From the NCBI RefSeq assembly GCF_023231945.1, contig NZ_JAJLJH010000016.1:16071-80070 (forward strand): a stretch of DNA of 64,000 nt, given 5' to 3'. Positions 47,826-59,632 of the stretch are shown piece after piece; position 1 is the first letter of the stretch, and the number at the start of each line of letters is the position of its first letter. The translations under genes were made by a program, and so were the position numbers. The stretch comes from Scleromatobacter humisilvae (lineage in GTDB: Bacteria; Pseudomonadota; Gammaproteobacteria; Burkholderiales; Burkholderiaceae_C). The notes under the pieces are model-generated. The model was not told where the DNA came from. It searched no databases and saw only the letters and a list, made by a program, of their open reading frames with translations.

Positions 47826-50297
47826 TCAACGGGGGAGTTCTTGTTCTGGGGCTTCTTCGGCTGCGAGGCTGGCCAGCCGGTGGGCCGCCAGCGCATGCAG
47901 CTGGCGCGAGGCCGGCCGGGCGGCAAGCAGCTCGGTCAGTCGCGCGTGAGCGACAGCGCGCGCGGACGGTGACGCCACCGACCGCGAACCTTTGCCATGG
48001 TGCCCGCGCAACGCATCACGTGCAAGGCGCCAAAGGCCAAGTTGTTCATGAATCGCCGTGATTTCCTCCGCGCTTTTCGGGCCAGAACTCGACAATGTGA
48101 CATCGGTGACAGCCAGCGGCACATACAGCGTGACCAGCTGGCTGCGCCCCTTGACGGCGACCTCGTCGACCTCCACCCATTCGCATCCAGGCAGCTCGCC
48201 AGCGGCCGCGCGCGTGGTGTCGGCCACCAGCAGCGGGACGTCGTAGGTGCGCGTCGCGCCTTCGATGCGCGCGGCCAGGTTCACGCCGTCGCCCACCGCG
48301 GTATAGCTGCGCCGCAGGGCCGAGCCGAGATCGCCGACGCAGACGACGCCGGTGGCCAGGCCGATGCACGGCGACAGCGACGGCAGTCCGCGCTCGGCCA
48401 GTTCGGCGTTGAGCGGTCCGACGGCGGCGATCATCGCCATCGCGGCCTTCACGGCGTGCGCGGCATGCTGCTCGTCGGGCTGCGGCGCGCCCCAGAACGC
48501 CATCACCGCGTCGCCGATGAACTTGTCCAGCGTGCCGCCATGGCCGTGGATGATCTGGCTCATGCGCAGGAAGTAGAGGTTCAGCAGCTCGCGCAATCGG
48601 TCCGGCGCCATCTTCTCGGACATCGGCGTGAAGCCGCGCAGATCGCAGAACAGCACCGTCAGCTCGCGGTTCTCGGCGCTGCTGGCGACGTCGAGGAAGC
48701 GCTCGGGATCGCTGGCCATCGCGCGCACGCGCTCCGGCGGCAGGTAGTGGCCGAACAGCCGCGCCAGCGAGCGGCGCGAGTGCCATTCGCGCAGGTAGTT
48801 GGCGACGATGCCCAGCACGCCGGTCAGCAGGCCGCCCGCTAGCGGCGCCGCGATCGGGATGGCCCAGCCGCGACCGGTGAGCGCCCACAGGTCGCACAGC
48901 AGCAGCACCGCAAGGATCAGCAGCAGCGCCAGCACCGCCACCGGACCGGCAAGGCGACGCACGGCCATCGTGACCGCCGCGAGCACGACGGCCAGCAGCA
49001 GCAGCTCGAAGCCGGGCGACCAGTCGGGCCGGACGCTGAGGTCGTTGTCCTCGAGGCCGGCCATCAGCTGCGCATGCACCTCGATGCCCGGCAGCGCGCG
49101 ATGCACGGGCGTCGCGCGCAGGTCGGCCAGGCCGGGCGCCGAGCTTCCCAGCAGCACGACGCGGCCACCGAGTTCGCGTGCGCCCACGCGATGCGCGAGG
49201 ACGTCGGCGGCGGAGATGTAGCGGAAGCGCCCGGTGCCCGGCGAGGCGCCGGGGTGCAGCGCCGCGCGGTACGGCAGCGTGACGGCGCCACGCGGGTCGA
49301 CGCGCAGCGCGCGCAGCGGCTCGCCATCGGCCGAGGTCAGTTGCAGGCCCGTCAGACGCGGCGGCCCGCCGGCTTCCCCGCGCCGGATCACCGGGCGCAA
49401 GGCGCTCACGCGATGCCACTGCCGCCACAGCGACAGCGCGAACGATTCGTAGACGGCGCCGCCGTAGCCGGTGACCAGCAGCGTCGACCGCAGCTCGCCG
49501 TCGGCGTCCGGCAGCGCGTTGATGAAGCCGGTGCCCGACGCGGCACGCAGCAGCGCCGGCACCGGCACTTCGACGCCTTGCCACGGCGTCATCGCGAGCG
49601 CACTGGCCGGCAGCACGTCGGCCTCGGTGACCGGCGGCGGCGCGACGGCGGCCGCGGCGCCCGGCGTCGCCGGCTCCGCCTGGTGGTTGAAGTGGTAGGC
49701 CAGCGTGACGGGATGCCCCGACAGCGCCCGGGCCAGCCGCGCGTCGTGGTCGGCGCGTGCCTCCAGCGTGCCCTGCCAGCGCGCGACGCTCGCGCGCAGC
49801 ACCGCGTCGTCGGGCGCCAACTGCGTCAGCGAAGCCAGCGCATCGTGCACCGTGCGCGCCTGGTCGTCGGGCTCGGCGAGCACGAGGTCGATCCCGAGCG
49901 CCGCCGCGTGGTCGTCGTCGAACAGCGTCTCGACCAGCTGCGCGAGCCGGTCGCGCGGCCACGGCCAGCGGCCGAGGGCGCGCAGGCTGGCGTCGTCGAT
50001 GTCGATGATGACGATGTCGTCGCGCGGCTTCGTCACCGGCGACAGCGCGGTGGACTGGCGCACGTCGTCGAGCGCGAGCTCCAGCCGGGTCAGCGGCGCG
50101 ATCGGCGCGACCGCCACGTGCCACGCCCCGACCAGCCACAACGCGGTGGCGATGAGCGACAGGCGCAGCGTCGGATCCCAGCGCTGGAGTCGCTGCAGCG
50201 CGCGCTGCCAGAACGAGCGCGGCGCAGACGCGTCGGCGTCGAAGTCGGCGTGGGGCACCTGCGAGGGTGCCGGCTCCCGGCCGGGCGGAGATCTCAC
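47826..50297 (-). CDS. CHASE2-domain class III adenylate/guanylate cyclase
   Basis: 823 aa. A first membrane helix (about 47-66), a large periplasmic CHASE2 sensor domain (about 70-420, with DDIVIIDIDDASLRALGRWPW split here), three membrane helices (about 440-515) and a cytoplasmic class III cyclase (about 560-740). The cyclase has both metal Asp (VLFCDLRGFTPMSE and FIGDAVMAFWGAP) and the transition-state Asn/Arg in VGDGVNLAARIEG. DKFIGD with the Lys suggests ATP as substrate. GTG at 50297 is the start; no ATG is near. Part of the kinase-phosphatase-FHA-cyclase-phosphodiesterase cluster. Confidence 0.92.
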   Translation of the reverse strand: MRSPPGREPAPSQVPHADFDADASAPRSFWQRALQRLQRWDPTLRLSLIATALWLVGAWHVAVAPIAPLTRLELALDDVRQSTALSPVTKPRDDIVIIDIDDASLRALGRWPWPRDRLAQLVETLFDDDHAAALGIDLVLAEPDDQARTVHDALASLTQLAPDDAVLRASVARWQGTLEARADHDARLARALSGHPVTLAYHFNHQAEPATPGAAAAVAPPPVTEADVLPASALAMTPWQGVEVPVPALLRAASGTGFINALPDADGELRSTLLVTGYGGAVYESFALSLWRQWHRVSALRPVIRRGEAGGPPRLTGLQLTSADGEPLRALRVDPRGAVTLPYRAALHPGASPGTGRFRYISAADVLAHRVGARELGGRVVLLGSSAPGLADLRATPVHRALPGIEVHAQLMAGLEDNDLSVRPDWSPGFELLLLAVVLAAVTMAVRRLAGPVAVLALLLILAVLLLCDLWALTGRGWAIPIAAPLAGGLLTGVLGIVANYLREWHSRRSLARLFGHYLPPERVRAMASDPERFLDVASSAENRELTVLFCDLRGFTPMSEKMAPDRLRELLNLYFLRMSQIIHGHGGTLDKFIGDAVMAFWGAPQPDEQHAAHAVKAAMAMIAAVGPLNAELAERGLPSLSPCIGLATGVVCVGDLGSALRRSYTAVGDGVNLAARIEGATRTYDVPLLVADTTRAAAGELPGCEWVEVDEVAVKGRSQLVTLYVPLAVTDVTLSSSGPKSAEEITAIHEQLGLWRLARDALRGHHGKGSRSVASPSARAVAHARLTELLAARPASRQLHALAAHRLASLAAEEAPEQELPR

Positions 50298-50325
50298 GCC
50301 GCGACTCGGAGAATGGGCGGGAAGA

Positions 50326-50976
50326 TCAGTTCTGGACGAACTGCATCTGGGTGCCGGCGAGGTCGATGATGTCGCCGTGCTTCAGCGAGATCGACTCCTC
50401 GCCGACAGGCTGGCCGTTGACGCTGGGACGACGCGAGCCTTCGACATGCGACAGCACGTAGCCGCCCGGACGCTTGGTGACCGAGGCCACCTGCACGCCC
50501 GGCTTGCCCACCGTGGTGACGACCTTCGTGAGCAGCACCTCGCGGCCGGCGGCGCCGCCATTGAGCACCTTGATCGAGGCCGGCCCGGCGGCCGGCGGCG
50601 TGGCGGCGGTCGGCGGCGCGCCGATCACGCCCGGCGCGCGGCCGAACGCGCCGGGACGCAGGATCATCGTCTTTTCGTAGTCCTCGGCGTCCTCGGCGAG
50701 GAACTTGATGCGGTACTTGCCGACCTCGACGACATCGTTGTTCGACAGCAGCTGCTTCTTGACCGCCTTGCCGTTGATGTAGGTGCCGTTGGTGCTGTTC
50801 AGGTCTTCGATGAACACATCGGACTGTGCCGCCGTCAGCACCGCGTGCTCGCCGCTGACGGCGAGGTTGTCGATCACGATGTCGTTGTACGGCCGCCGGC
50901 CGAGCGTAGTGCGCTCTTTCGTGATCTGGAATTCCTTGATCACGACGTTATCGAGCGAGACGACGAGTTTGCCCAT
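50326..50976 (-). CDS. FHA-domain protein
   Basis: 216 aa. The N-terminal FHA fold binds phosphothreonine: TTLGRRPYNDIVIDN with the Arg and Asn, LAVSGEHAVL with Ser and His, and LNSTNGTYINGK. A Pro/Ala linker (about 120-140) leads to a second, FHA-like beta domain (about 145-216: LTKVVTTVGKPGVQVASVTK, RRPSVNGQPVGEESISLKHGD), which keeps the fold but lacks the key Arg-Ser-Asn set. Lying between the PP2C and cyclase genes, it is a good candidate for linking kinase output to the cyclase. 97 bp separate it from the phosphatase gene. Confidence 0.92.
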   Translation of the reverse strand: MGKLVVSLDNVVIKEFQITKERTTLGRRPYNDIVIDNLAVSGEHAVLTAAQSDVFIEDLNSTNGTYINGKAVKKQLLSNNDVVEVGKYRIKFLAEDAEDYEKTMILRPGAFGRAPGVIGAPPTAATPPAAGPASIKVLNGGAAGREVLLTKVVTTVGKPGVQVASVTKRPGGYVLSHVEGSRRPSVNGQPVGEESISLKHGDIIDLAGTQMQFVQN

Positions 50977-51073
50977 TGAAAACCTCAGTTTCTCTCGCGG
51001 CTTTCAGACCGCTTGTCGGAAACGCCGCAGCGCTCTTTGTAATTCATCGTCCGGTATTGCACGGCCAACTCAA

Positions 51074-51859
51074 TCAGCGCCAGAACGACCACCAGGACTT
51101 CGCGAAGTCCCGAGTGCCCGGCTTGGCGCGCGCCAGTATGACCGCGATATTATCTCGCCCGCCAGCGGCGTTGGCGGCCTGCACCAGCATCGCACCTGCC
51201 GCGGGCAAGCTGTCGTTGGTTCGCAACAGCTGTTCGATCTGCTCGTCGGTGAGCATATCGGACAAGCCATCAGAACACATCAACAGCAGGTCTCCCGGCT
51301 CAACCGGATAATCGTGGATTTCGAGGTCGACGAGTTCATCGACCCCTACCGCACGTGTAACCAGATTCTTGTGCATCGAGTAGGCCGCCTGTTCCGCCGT
51401 GATCAGGCCGGCGTCGATCTGCTCCTGCAGCAGCGAGTGGTCGCGGGTGAGCTGTTCGAGGTGGCCGTTGCGGAAGCGGTAGCCGCGCGAATCGCCGATG
51501 TGGCCCAGCCAGAGGCGGTCGCCGCGATAGAGCGCCACGACCAGCGTCGTGCCCATGCCGGCGTATTCGGGGTGCGACATGGCGGCGTCGAAGACTTCGC
51601 GATTGGCGCTGTCGACGGCGTCGAGCAACGCCGTCTTGATCTCGGCTTCCGTGGGCGTCGCGCCCGAGGCCTTCAGTCGCTGGCCGAGCTCGCTCTTCAC
51701 GCGCTCGGAGGCCATCCCGCTCGCCACTTCGCCCGCGTTGTATCCGCCCATGCCGTCGGCCAGCACCGCGATGCGCCCGGCTTCGTCGAGCGCCACGGAG
51801 TCTTCGTTATTGCGGCGTGCGCGGCCGGTGTCAGTAACGCTGAAGAACTCAAGGATCAT
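51074..51859 (-). CDS. PP2C-type Ser/Thr protein phosphatase (Stp1-like)
   Basis: 261 aa, cytoplasmic. PPM motifs in order: TDTGRARRNNEDSV, VLADGMGGYNAGE (metal Asp), GMGTTLVVAL, IGDSRGYRFRNG, SDGLSDMLTDEQI and GGRDNIAVILAR (metal Asp). It should reverse phosphorylation by the kinase encoded 40 bp upstream. ATG 51859 gives MILEFFSVTDTG. The compact length is typical of bacterial partners of Hanks kinases. Confidence 0.94.
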   Translation of the reverse strand: MILEFFSVTDTGRARRNNEDSVALDEAGRIAVLADGMGGYNAGEVASGMASERVKSELGQRLKASGATPTEAEIKTALLDAVDSANREVFDAAMSHPEYAGMGTTLVVALYRGDRLWLGHIGDSRGYRFRNGHLEQLTRDHSLLQEQIDAGLITAEQAAYSMHKNLVTRAVGVDELVDLEIHDYPVEPGDLLLMCSDGLSDMLTDEQIEQLLRTNDSLPAAGAMLVQAANAAGGRDNIAVILARAKPGTRDFAKSWWSFWR

Positions 51860-51899
51860 GAGGACGGCAGGATGCGGGCGAAGCAGGGATTCGCGCGTG

Positions 51900-53006
<1,107 letters not shown>

Positions 53007-53105
53007 GGTCCTAGATTGGCCGCTGCCGGCGCGGCCGTCAACCCGGTGATTGTCGTAGGCGCGCTCCCTGCGGCTTTCGTCACGCGCCGTCGAGCCGGCG
53101 CGACA

Positions 53106-53789
53106 TCAGCCGCGGCCTTTTGCGCGCCATTGCAGCAGTTTCCCGACGATGACGACCAGTACCGCGCCGATGACGCCGGCGATTCGCACTGCCGATTCCG
53201 GCACCTCGGCAAACCAGTGGTGGATCGCCGGGTCGGTGAGCATCATCTCCCCGGCCAGCCAGCCAAGCAGCGCGGCACCGGCCGTGATGATGACTGGAAA
53301 GCGTTCCATCACCTTCAGGATCAGCGTGCTGCCGAACACGATCAGCGGGATGCTGACGGCCAGGCCGATGATCAGCAGCAGCGTGTTGCCCTGGGCCGCC
53401 GCGGCCACCGCCAGCACGTTGTCCAGGCTCATCACGAGGTCGGCCACCAGGATCGTGCGCACCGCCGCGCCGACGCCGATCGGCTGGGCATCCTGTCCGT
53501 GCTGCTCCTCCTCGTCCGACATCAGCTTGGCACCGATCCACAGCAGCGCGAGCCCGCCGACGAGCTTCAGCCAAGGCAGGCCGAGCATCCTGACGGCGAT
53601 CAGCGTCAGCACGATGCGCATGACGATGGCGGCGGCGCTGCCGAAGACGATCGCGCGCTTCTGCTGGTGCGGCGGCAGGCCGCGCGCGGCCATCGCGATG
53701 ACGACCGCGTTGTCGCCCGACAGCAGCACGTTGGCCAGGATGATGGAGCCGAGGGCGGCCCAGAAATCGGTTGTCAGGAGGATGTCCAC
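53106..53789 (-). CDS. TerC/YjbE-family integral membrane protein
   Basis: 227 aa with seven predicted membrane helices. LSGDNAVVIAMAA and MSLDNVLAVAAAA are the paired Asp-Asn motifs of the TerC/Alx family, linked to manganese (and possibly tellurium-related) metal handling. The middle carries a cytoplasmic acidic/His loop (MSDEEEQHGQD). GTG at 53789 is the start by comparison with family N-termini (DILLTTDFWAALGSI). Single gene. Confidence 0.9.
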   Translation of the reverse strand: MDILLTTDFWAALGSIILANVLLSGDNAVVIAMAARGLPPHQQKRAIVFGSAAAIVMRIVLTLIAVRMLGLPWLKLVGGLALLWIGAKLMSDEEEQHGQDAQPIGVGAAVRTILVADLVMSLDNVLAVAAAAQGNTLLLIIGLAVSIPLIVFGSTLILKVMERFPVIITAGAALLGWLAGEMMLTDPAIHHWFAEVPESAVRIAGVIGAVLVVIVGKLLQWRAKGRG

Positions 53790-53822
53790 GGGTGCGCAAG
53801 TGTCTGCTGAAAGCGGCGGCGC

Positions 53823-53849
53823 AAAAGAAAAGGAGCCCGGAGGCTCCTT
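53823..53849 (-). terminator. Rho-independent terminator of sucCD
   Basis: Minus-strand stem AAGGAGCC / GGCTCCTT with loop TCCG, followed by TTCTTTT; 84 bp past the sucD stop. Confidence 0.88.
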
Positions 53850-53933
53850 GTCGTGCCGAACGGCAGTCTAACCGCGGCTCGCAAGCTTGCGTTCAGTTTC
53901 GCGGCGCGACGCCGCGAAACGTCCCGTTTCGAA

Positions 53934-54827
53934 TTACAGCAGGCCCTTCAGGAGCTTGCCCATTTCCGACGGGTTGCGCGTGACCGTGAAGCCGCAGGCT
54001 TCCATGATCTCGAGCTTGGCGTCGGCCGTGTCGGCACCGCCGGAGATCAGCGCGCCGGCGTGGCCCATGCGCTTGCCGGCCGGAGCCGTGACGCCCGCGA
54101 TGAAGCCGACGATCGGCTTCTTCATGTTGTCCTTGCACCAGCGCGCCGCGTCGGCCTCGTCCGGGCCGCCGATCTCGCCGATCATGATGACGGCGTCGGT
54201 CTCGGGATCGTCGTTGAACGCCTTCATCACGTCGATGTGCTTCAGGCCGTTGATCGGGTCGCCGCCGATGCCCACCGCCGACGACTGGCCCAGGCCGATC
54301 TCGGTCAGCTGCGCCACGGCTTCGTACGTCAGCGTGCCGGAGCGGCTCACGACGCCGATGCGGCCCTTGCGGTGGATGTGGCCCGGCATGATGCCGATCT
54401 TGATCTCGTCCGGCGTGATCAGGCCCGGGCAGTTGGGGCCCAGCAGCAGCGTCTTCTTGCCGCCGGCGGCTTCCTTGGCCTTCATCTTGTTGCGCACCAT
54501 CAGCATGTCGCGCACGGGGATGCCTTCGGTGATCGCGACCACCAGGTCGAGGTCGGCCTCGACCGCTTCCCAGATCGCGGCGGCGGCGCCCGCGGGCGGC
54601 ACGTAGATCACGGAGACGGTGGCGCCGGTTTCCGACTTGGCTTCCTTGACGGACGCGAAGATGGGGATGTCCGAGAACTTCTCGCCCGCCTTCTTCGGGT
54701 TCACGCCGGCGACGAACGCGTTCTTGCCGTTCGCGTAGGCCTGGCAACCCAGCGTGTGGAACTGACCGGTCTTGCCCGTGATGCCCTGGGTGATGACCTT
54801 GGTGTCTTTGTTGATGTAGATCGACAT
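53934..54827 (-). CDS. sucD: Succinate--CoA ligase, ADP-forming, alpha subunit
   Basis: 297 aa. Works with SucC in the citric acid cycle: succinyl-CoA + ADP + phosphate to succinate, CoA and ATP. CoA-binding N-terminal domain ([17 protein letters not shown]), and the phosphohistidine loop [13 protein letters not shown] holding the active-site His. ATG 54827 lies 22 bp after the sucC stop, the standard sucCD operon. Confidence 0.97.
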   Translation of the reverse strand: MSIYINKDTKVITQGITGKTGQFHTLGCQAYANGKNAFVAGVNPKKAGEKFSDIPIFASVKEAKSETGATVSVIYVPPAGAAAAIWEAVEADLDLVVAITEGIPVRDMLMVRNKMKAKEAAGGKKTLLLGPNCPGLITPDEIKIGIMPGHIHRKGRIGVVSRSGTLTYEAVAQLTEIGLGQSSAVGIGGDPINGLKHIDVMKAFNDDPETDAVIMIGEIGGPDEADAARWCKDNMKKPIVGFIAGVTAPAGKRMGHAGALISGGADTADAKLEIMEACGFTVTRNPSEMGKLLKGLL

Positions 54828-54849
54828 GTACTTGATCCTTGACTGGGCG

Positions 54850-56010
<1,161 letters not shown>

Positions 56011-56316
56011 GGAAGCGTCTTCTTGAAGTGGTCGACTAAAGGGAGTGTCCGGGGAGCTGCGAACGCGTCGGGGGCACGCGAGGCGCGTGGCGAGGCGTCG
56101 GGGAGGCAGCGGACGGGATTAACGCAAGCGGGAGATTTTGCGATGGATTGCGACATCCGGGGGAGTTCCGCAGGCCGCGGATGCTCGGAAACCCGATGTA
56201 ACCTCGAACTTTATCATGGTGCACCGCACCAAGCCGGCGCACTCGCCGGTCACCCAGTGGGCCGCGGGGACGTCAGCCGGACGTCCTTCTGAGCGCGACA
56301 TCCAGCCCGCCCAGCC
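56011..56316. other. 306-bp region between sucC and recX
   Basis: Both neighbours are on the minus strand, so this stretch follows recX and carries the sucCD promoter and leader. A short AT-richer segment (56195-56220, including TTTATCATG) is the best place for a promoter. No terminator hairpin with a T-run and no coding frame was recognised. Confidence 0.4.
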
Positions 56317-57219
56317 TCAGAATTCCTCCTCGCCGCCGATCACTCGGCGCACGACGTCCGACGCGAATCCGCGCGACGCCAGGAAGCGCGCCTGCTTCGC
56401 GCGTCCGCGGGCGTCGGCCGCCAATTCGCCGAACTTGCGCTGCCACAGCGCCTGGGCCCGGGCGAACTCGGTCTCGCGCAGCGCGGCGGCCTGCTCGGGC
56501 TCGAGCGTCAAGCCGTGGCGCGACAGCTCCAGCTTGATCCGCAGCGCACCTTGCTTGCGTGACCGCGCGTTGACTCGGCTCTCGACGAAGCGCGTCTCGC
56601 TGAGGTAGTTGTTGGCCGCCAGCCAGTCGAGCAGCTGGTCGACGGCGGCTTCGGGATCGCTGCGTTCCAGGTCGTCGTCGGCCGCGGGCGCCGCGCCGGC
56701 GTCCGCCAGCGGTGGCGCCATGGCGTGCACCGAGGTGCCAGCGGCCACCAGGCTCGCGCGCAGTCGCGCCGGCAGCGGCGCGCCATTGGCCAGGCTCAGC
56801 GTCTGGAGCGCGCCTCGCGCGGGCGGCGCGTCACGCGCGCCCGCACGGGGCGGCGAGGCGGCCGGGCCGCCGCCCTCAAGTGGCTTGGCCGACGTCCTCG
56901 TCGCGGACGGGCGCCCGCCTTGCGAACGCGCAGGCTTCGCCGGATCTGATGGCATCGGGGGCGCGAAGGCGTCGTCGATGCCGTTGGACGGCTGCGCGCT
57001 CAGGGCCTCGGCCAGCTCGCGCGCCGCCTTGTCGGCCGCCGCTCCCACGGCCGCGTCCTCGCGAGCCCGCTTGCGCAGGGAGTCGAGCAGCTTGGTGCGC
57101 AATTCCTGCCGGCTGTGCTCGCGCCGCGACAGGAAGCCGATCGCCTGCATCTTCAGGCTGAGCCGCGGCCGCGCCCTGCGTGGCGCGCGCGGTTCGCGAG
57201 GCGTGTCAGAGAACGACAT
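56317..57219 (-). CDS. recX: Regulatory protein RecX with large internal insertion
   Basis: 300 aa, about twice the usual 150. Modulates RecA filaments. The first RecX helical motif is at the N-terminus (LKMQAIGFLSRREHSRQELRTKL) and the rest at the C-terminus (DQLLDWLAANNYLSETRFVES, ARSRKQGALRIKLELSRHGL, KQARFLASRGFASDVVRRVI). Between them lie about 125 residues of Pro/Ala/Arg-rich, probably disordered sequence. ATG 57219 is used; an upstream TTG is possible. It follows recA on the same strand by 171 bp. Confidence 0.88.
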   Translation of the reverse strand: MSFSDTPREPRAPRRARPRLSLKMQAIGFLSRREHSRQELRTKLLDSLRKRAREDAAVGAAADKAARELAEALSAQPSNGIDDAFAPPMPSDPAKPARSQGGRPSATRTSAKPLEGGGPAASPPRAGARDAPPARGALQTLSLANGAPLPARLRASLVAAGTSVHAMAPPLADAGAAPAADDDLERSDPEAAVDQLLDWLAANNYLSETRFVESRVNARSRKQGALRIKLELSRHGLTLEPEQAAALRETEFARAQALWQRKFGELAADARGRAKQARFLASRGFASDVVRRVIGGEEEF

Positions 57220-57390
57220 GACGACTGACGACGGGCCGCTGCGATCCAATGGAATGCCGGGACATCACCGCGCGCCACTGACCGAGGGCTCGGCGACGTC
57301 GCGCGCGAGGATCCGCATCAACAAAGATGGCCCGACAAGCCGCTCGCGCGCCCATCAGGCCATGTCCTGCGACTCCCGCGGCGGCTCAGA

Positions 57391-58530
57391 TCATTCCGCG
57401 GCGCTCGCCTTGCCCTTCTTGGCCGGCGCGGCGGACTCGGGCACCGGCACCAGCGGCACGCCCAGCGACTCGCGAACCTTGTTCTCGATTTCGACCGCCA
57501 GCGCCGGATTCTCCTTCAGGAATTCGCGGCAGTTGTCCTTGCCCTGGCCGATCTTCTCGCCGTTGTAGGCGTACCAGGCGCCGGACTTCTCGACGACCTT
57601 GGCGATGACGCCCATGTCGATGATCTCGCCCTCGCGGCTGATGCCCTCGCCGTACAGGATGTCGAACTCGGCTTCCTTGAACGGGGGCGAGACCTTGTTC
57701 TTGACGACCTTGACCTTGGTCTCGTTGCCGACGACTTCCTCGCCGCGCTTGATCGAGCCGATGCGGCGGATATCCAGGCGCACGGAGGCGTAGAACTTCA
57801 GCGCGTTGCCGCCGGTGGTGGTCTCGGGGCTGCCGAACATCACCCCGATCTTCATGCGGATCTGGTTGATGAAGATCACCATCGTGTTGCTCTTCTTGAT
57901 GGTGCCGGTCAGCTTGCGCAGCGCCTGGCTCATCAGGCGGGCCTGCAGGCCGGGCAGCGAATCGCCCATCTCGCCTTCGAGTTCGGCCTTGGGCGTGAGC
58001 GCCGCGACCGAGTCGACGACGATCAGGTCGACCGAGCCGGAGCGCACCAGCGCGTCGACGATCTCGAGCGCCTGTTCGCCGGTGTCGGGCTGCGAGATCA
58101 GCAGCTCCTGCAGGTTGACGCCCAGCTTCTGAGCGTAGTTGATGTCGAGCGCGTGTTCCGCGTCGATGAAGGCGCAGACGCCGCCGACCTTCTGCATCTC
58201 GGCCGCGACCTGCAGCGTCAACGTGGTCTTGCCGGACGATTCCGGGCCGTAGATCTCGACGACGCGGCCGCGCGGCAGGCCGCCGACGCCCAGCGCGATG
58301 TCCAGGCCCAGCGAGCCGGTGGAGACGACCTGGATGTCCTCGATGGCCTCGCCCGCGCCGAGACGCATGATGGAGCCCTTGCCGAACTGCTTCTCGATCT
58401 GCGCCAGCGCGGCCTGCAGGGCCTTGGCCTTCTCGGCGTTCAACGCGGGCGTCTGGACGACCGGCGCGGCGTTGACCGCCTGGTTGGCGGCGGGGTTGGC
58501 GTTCTTCGAGGCGTTCTTGGTGGCGTCCAT
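57391..58530 (-). CDS. recA: Recombinase RecA
   Basis: 379 aa. Forms ATP-dependent filaments on single-stranded DNA for strand exchange and triggers LexA self-cleavage. Walker [11 protein letters not shown], Walker [11 protein letters not shown], the L2 loop with [20 protein letters not shown], and the usual C-terminus. Compared with E. coli the N-terminus carries about 25 extra Ala/Asn-rich residues before [23 protein letters not shown] 58530 is the start. Preceded by a LexA box overlapping the promoter. Confidence 0.98.
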   Translation of the reverse strand: MDATKNASKNANPAANQAVNAAPVVQTPALNAEKAKALQAALAQIEKQFGKGSIMRLGAGEAIEDIQVVSTGSLGLDIALGVGGLPRGRVVEIYGPESSGKTTLTLQVAAEMQKVGGVCAFIDAEHALDINYAQKLGVNLQELLISQPDTGEQALEIVDALVRSGSVDLIVVDSVAALTPKAELEGEMGDSLPGLQARLMSQALRKLTGTIKKSNTMVIFINQIRMKIGVMFGSPETTTGGNALKFYASVRLDIRRIGSIKRGEEVVGNETKVKVVKNKVSPPFKEAEFDILYGEGISREGEIIDMGVIAKVVEKSGAWYAYNGEKIGQGKDNCREFLKENPALAVEIENKVRESLGVPLVPVPESAAPAKKGKASAAE

Positions 58531-58563
58531 GCGGATTCTCCGTGTTCGGTTTGCGCTGCTGGG

Positions 58564-58593
58564 ATTATGACCATTAGCTGGATATCTGTACAG
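58564..58593 (-). promoter_or_regulatory. SOS promoter of recA with LexA box
   Basis: 58578-58593 reads CTGTACAGATATCCAG on the minus strand, one base off the CTGT-N8-ACAG LexA site. Its left half serves as a -35 region, and a -10-like CATAAT (58564-58569) follows after 18 bp. The box is 47 bp before the start codon. Confidence 0.8.
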
Positions 58594-58769
58594 CTATTGA
58601 GGAAAGATTATTCGCCGGCCGAAGCTCGCTGCGTGAGCCAGCAACAACGCCCTGACGAAAATCAATATTGAGGCGACTTGCGCGCGACGCCCGGCGCCGA
58701 ATCGGCCCGAAAATGGCCCTGAGCGCCAATTCATCGATTACGAGGCCGAAAGCCCGGGAGAGAAGTCGC

Positions 58770-59441
58770 ATGCGCATACTGATCGCCGAAGACGACCAGG
58801 TCCTCGCGGACGGCCTGCTGCGCTCGCTGCGCGGCTCGGGCTACGCGGTCGACCAGGTGTCCAGCGGCACCGAGGCCGACGCCGCCCTCGCCTCGCACGA
58901 GTTCGACCTGCTGATCCTCGACCTCGGCCTGCCGCGCCTGCATGGCCTGGAGGTGCTGCGCAAGCTGCGCGCGCGCGGTTCCACGCTGCCGGTGCTGATC
59001 CTGACAGCGGCCGACTCGGTCGACCAGCGCGTCAAGGGCCTCGACCTGGGCGCCGACGACTTCATGGCCAAGCCCTTCTCGCTGCAGGAACTCGAGGCCC
59101 GCGTGCGCGCGCTCACGCGTCGCGGGCTGGGCACGGCCTCCAGCATCATCCGCCACGGCCCGCTCACCTTCGACGCCACCGGCCGCGTGGCCTACATCAA
59201 CGACCAGATGATCGAGCTGTCGGCGCGCGAGATCAGCCTGCTCGAGGTGCTGCTGCAGCGCGCCGGTCGCCTCGTCAGCAAGGACCAGCTCGTCACGCGC
59301 CTGTGCGAATGGGGCGAGGAAGTGAGCAACAACGCGATCGAGGTCTACATCCACCGGCTGCGCAAGAAGATCGAGCAGGGCCCGATCCGCATCGCCACGG
59401 TGCGCGGCCTGGGCTACTGCCTGGAGAAGATCGCCGCCTGA
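58770..59441 (+). CDS. OmpR-family response regulator (TctD/QseB-like)
   Basis: 223 aa. Receiver domain with the acidic pocket EDD at 7-9, phospho-acceptor Asp51 (LILDLGLP), Thr79 and Lys101 (FMAKPF); C-terminal winged helix with LSAREISLLEVLLQ, RAGRLVSKDQLV and VYIHRLRKKIE, ending RGLGYCL. Pairs with the sensor kinase at 60184 on the same strand. ATG 58770 has GGAGAG 8 bp upstream. Divergent from recA. Confidence 0.93.
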   Translation: MRILIAEDDQVLADGLLRSLRGSGYAVDQVSSGTEADAALASHEFDLLILDLGLPRLHGLEVLRKLRARGSTLPVLILTAADSVDQRVKGLDLGADDFMAKPFSLQELEARVRALTRRGLGTASSIIRHGPLTFDATGRVAYINDQMIELSAREISLLEVLLQRAGRLVSKDQLVTRLCEWGEEVSNNAIEVYIHRLRKKIEQGPIRIATVRGLGYCLEKIAA

Positions 59442-59632
59442 TTCGTCGGGCGCCTGCTTTCACGCGCCTTGCAGGCCAGTGCGCGGTTCGTGTGAAAGTC
59501 CACGCGCTGTGCGGTCGCGGCAACGCGGCAGGACGAAGATCGTGCAGCCGCCACGGTCGGCCCATTCCTCGCTTGAGCGGAGCGATGCAGCGCTCGACAC
59601 TGCGTCCCATCCGATCCCTTGCGAGCCCGTCG

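Noticed and set aside
53890..53933. Inverted repeats after sucD as a second terminator
   Set aside because: The GCGACGCCGC and TTTCG repeats have no T-run; the hairpin at 53823-53849 is a much better terminator.
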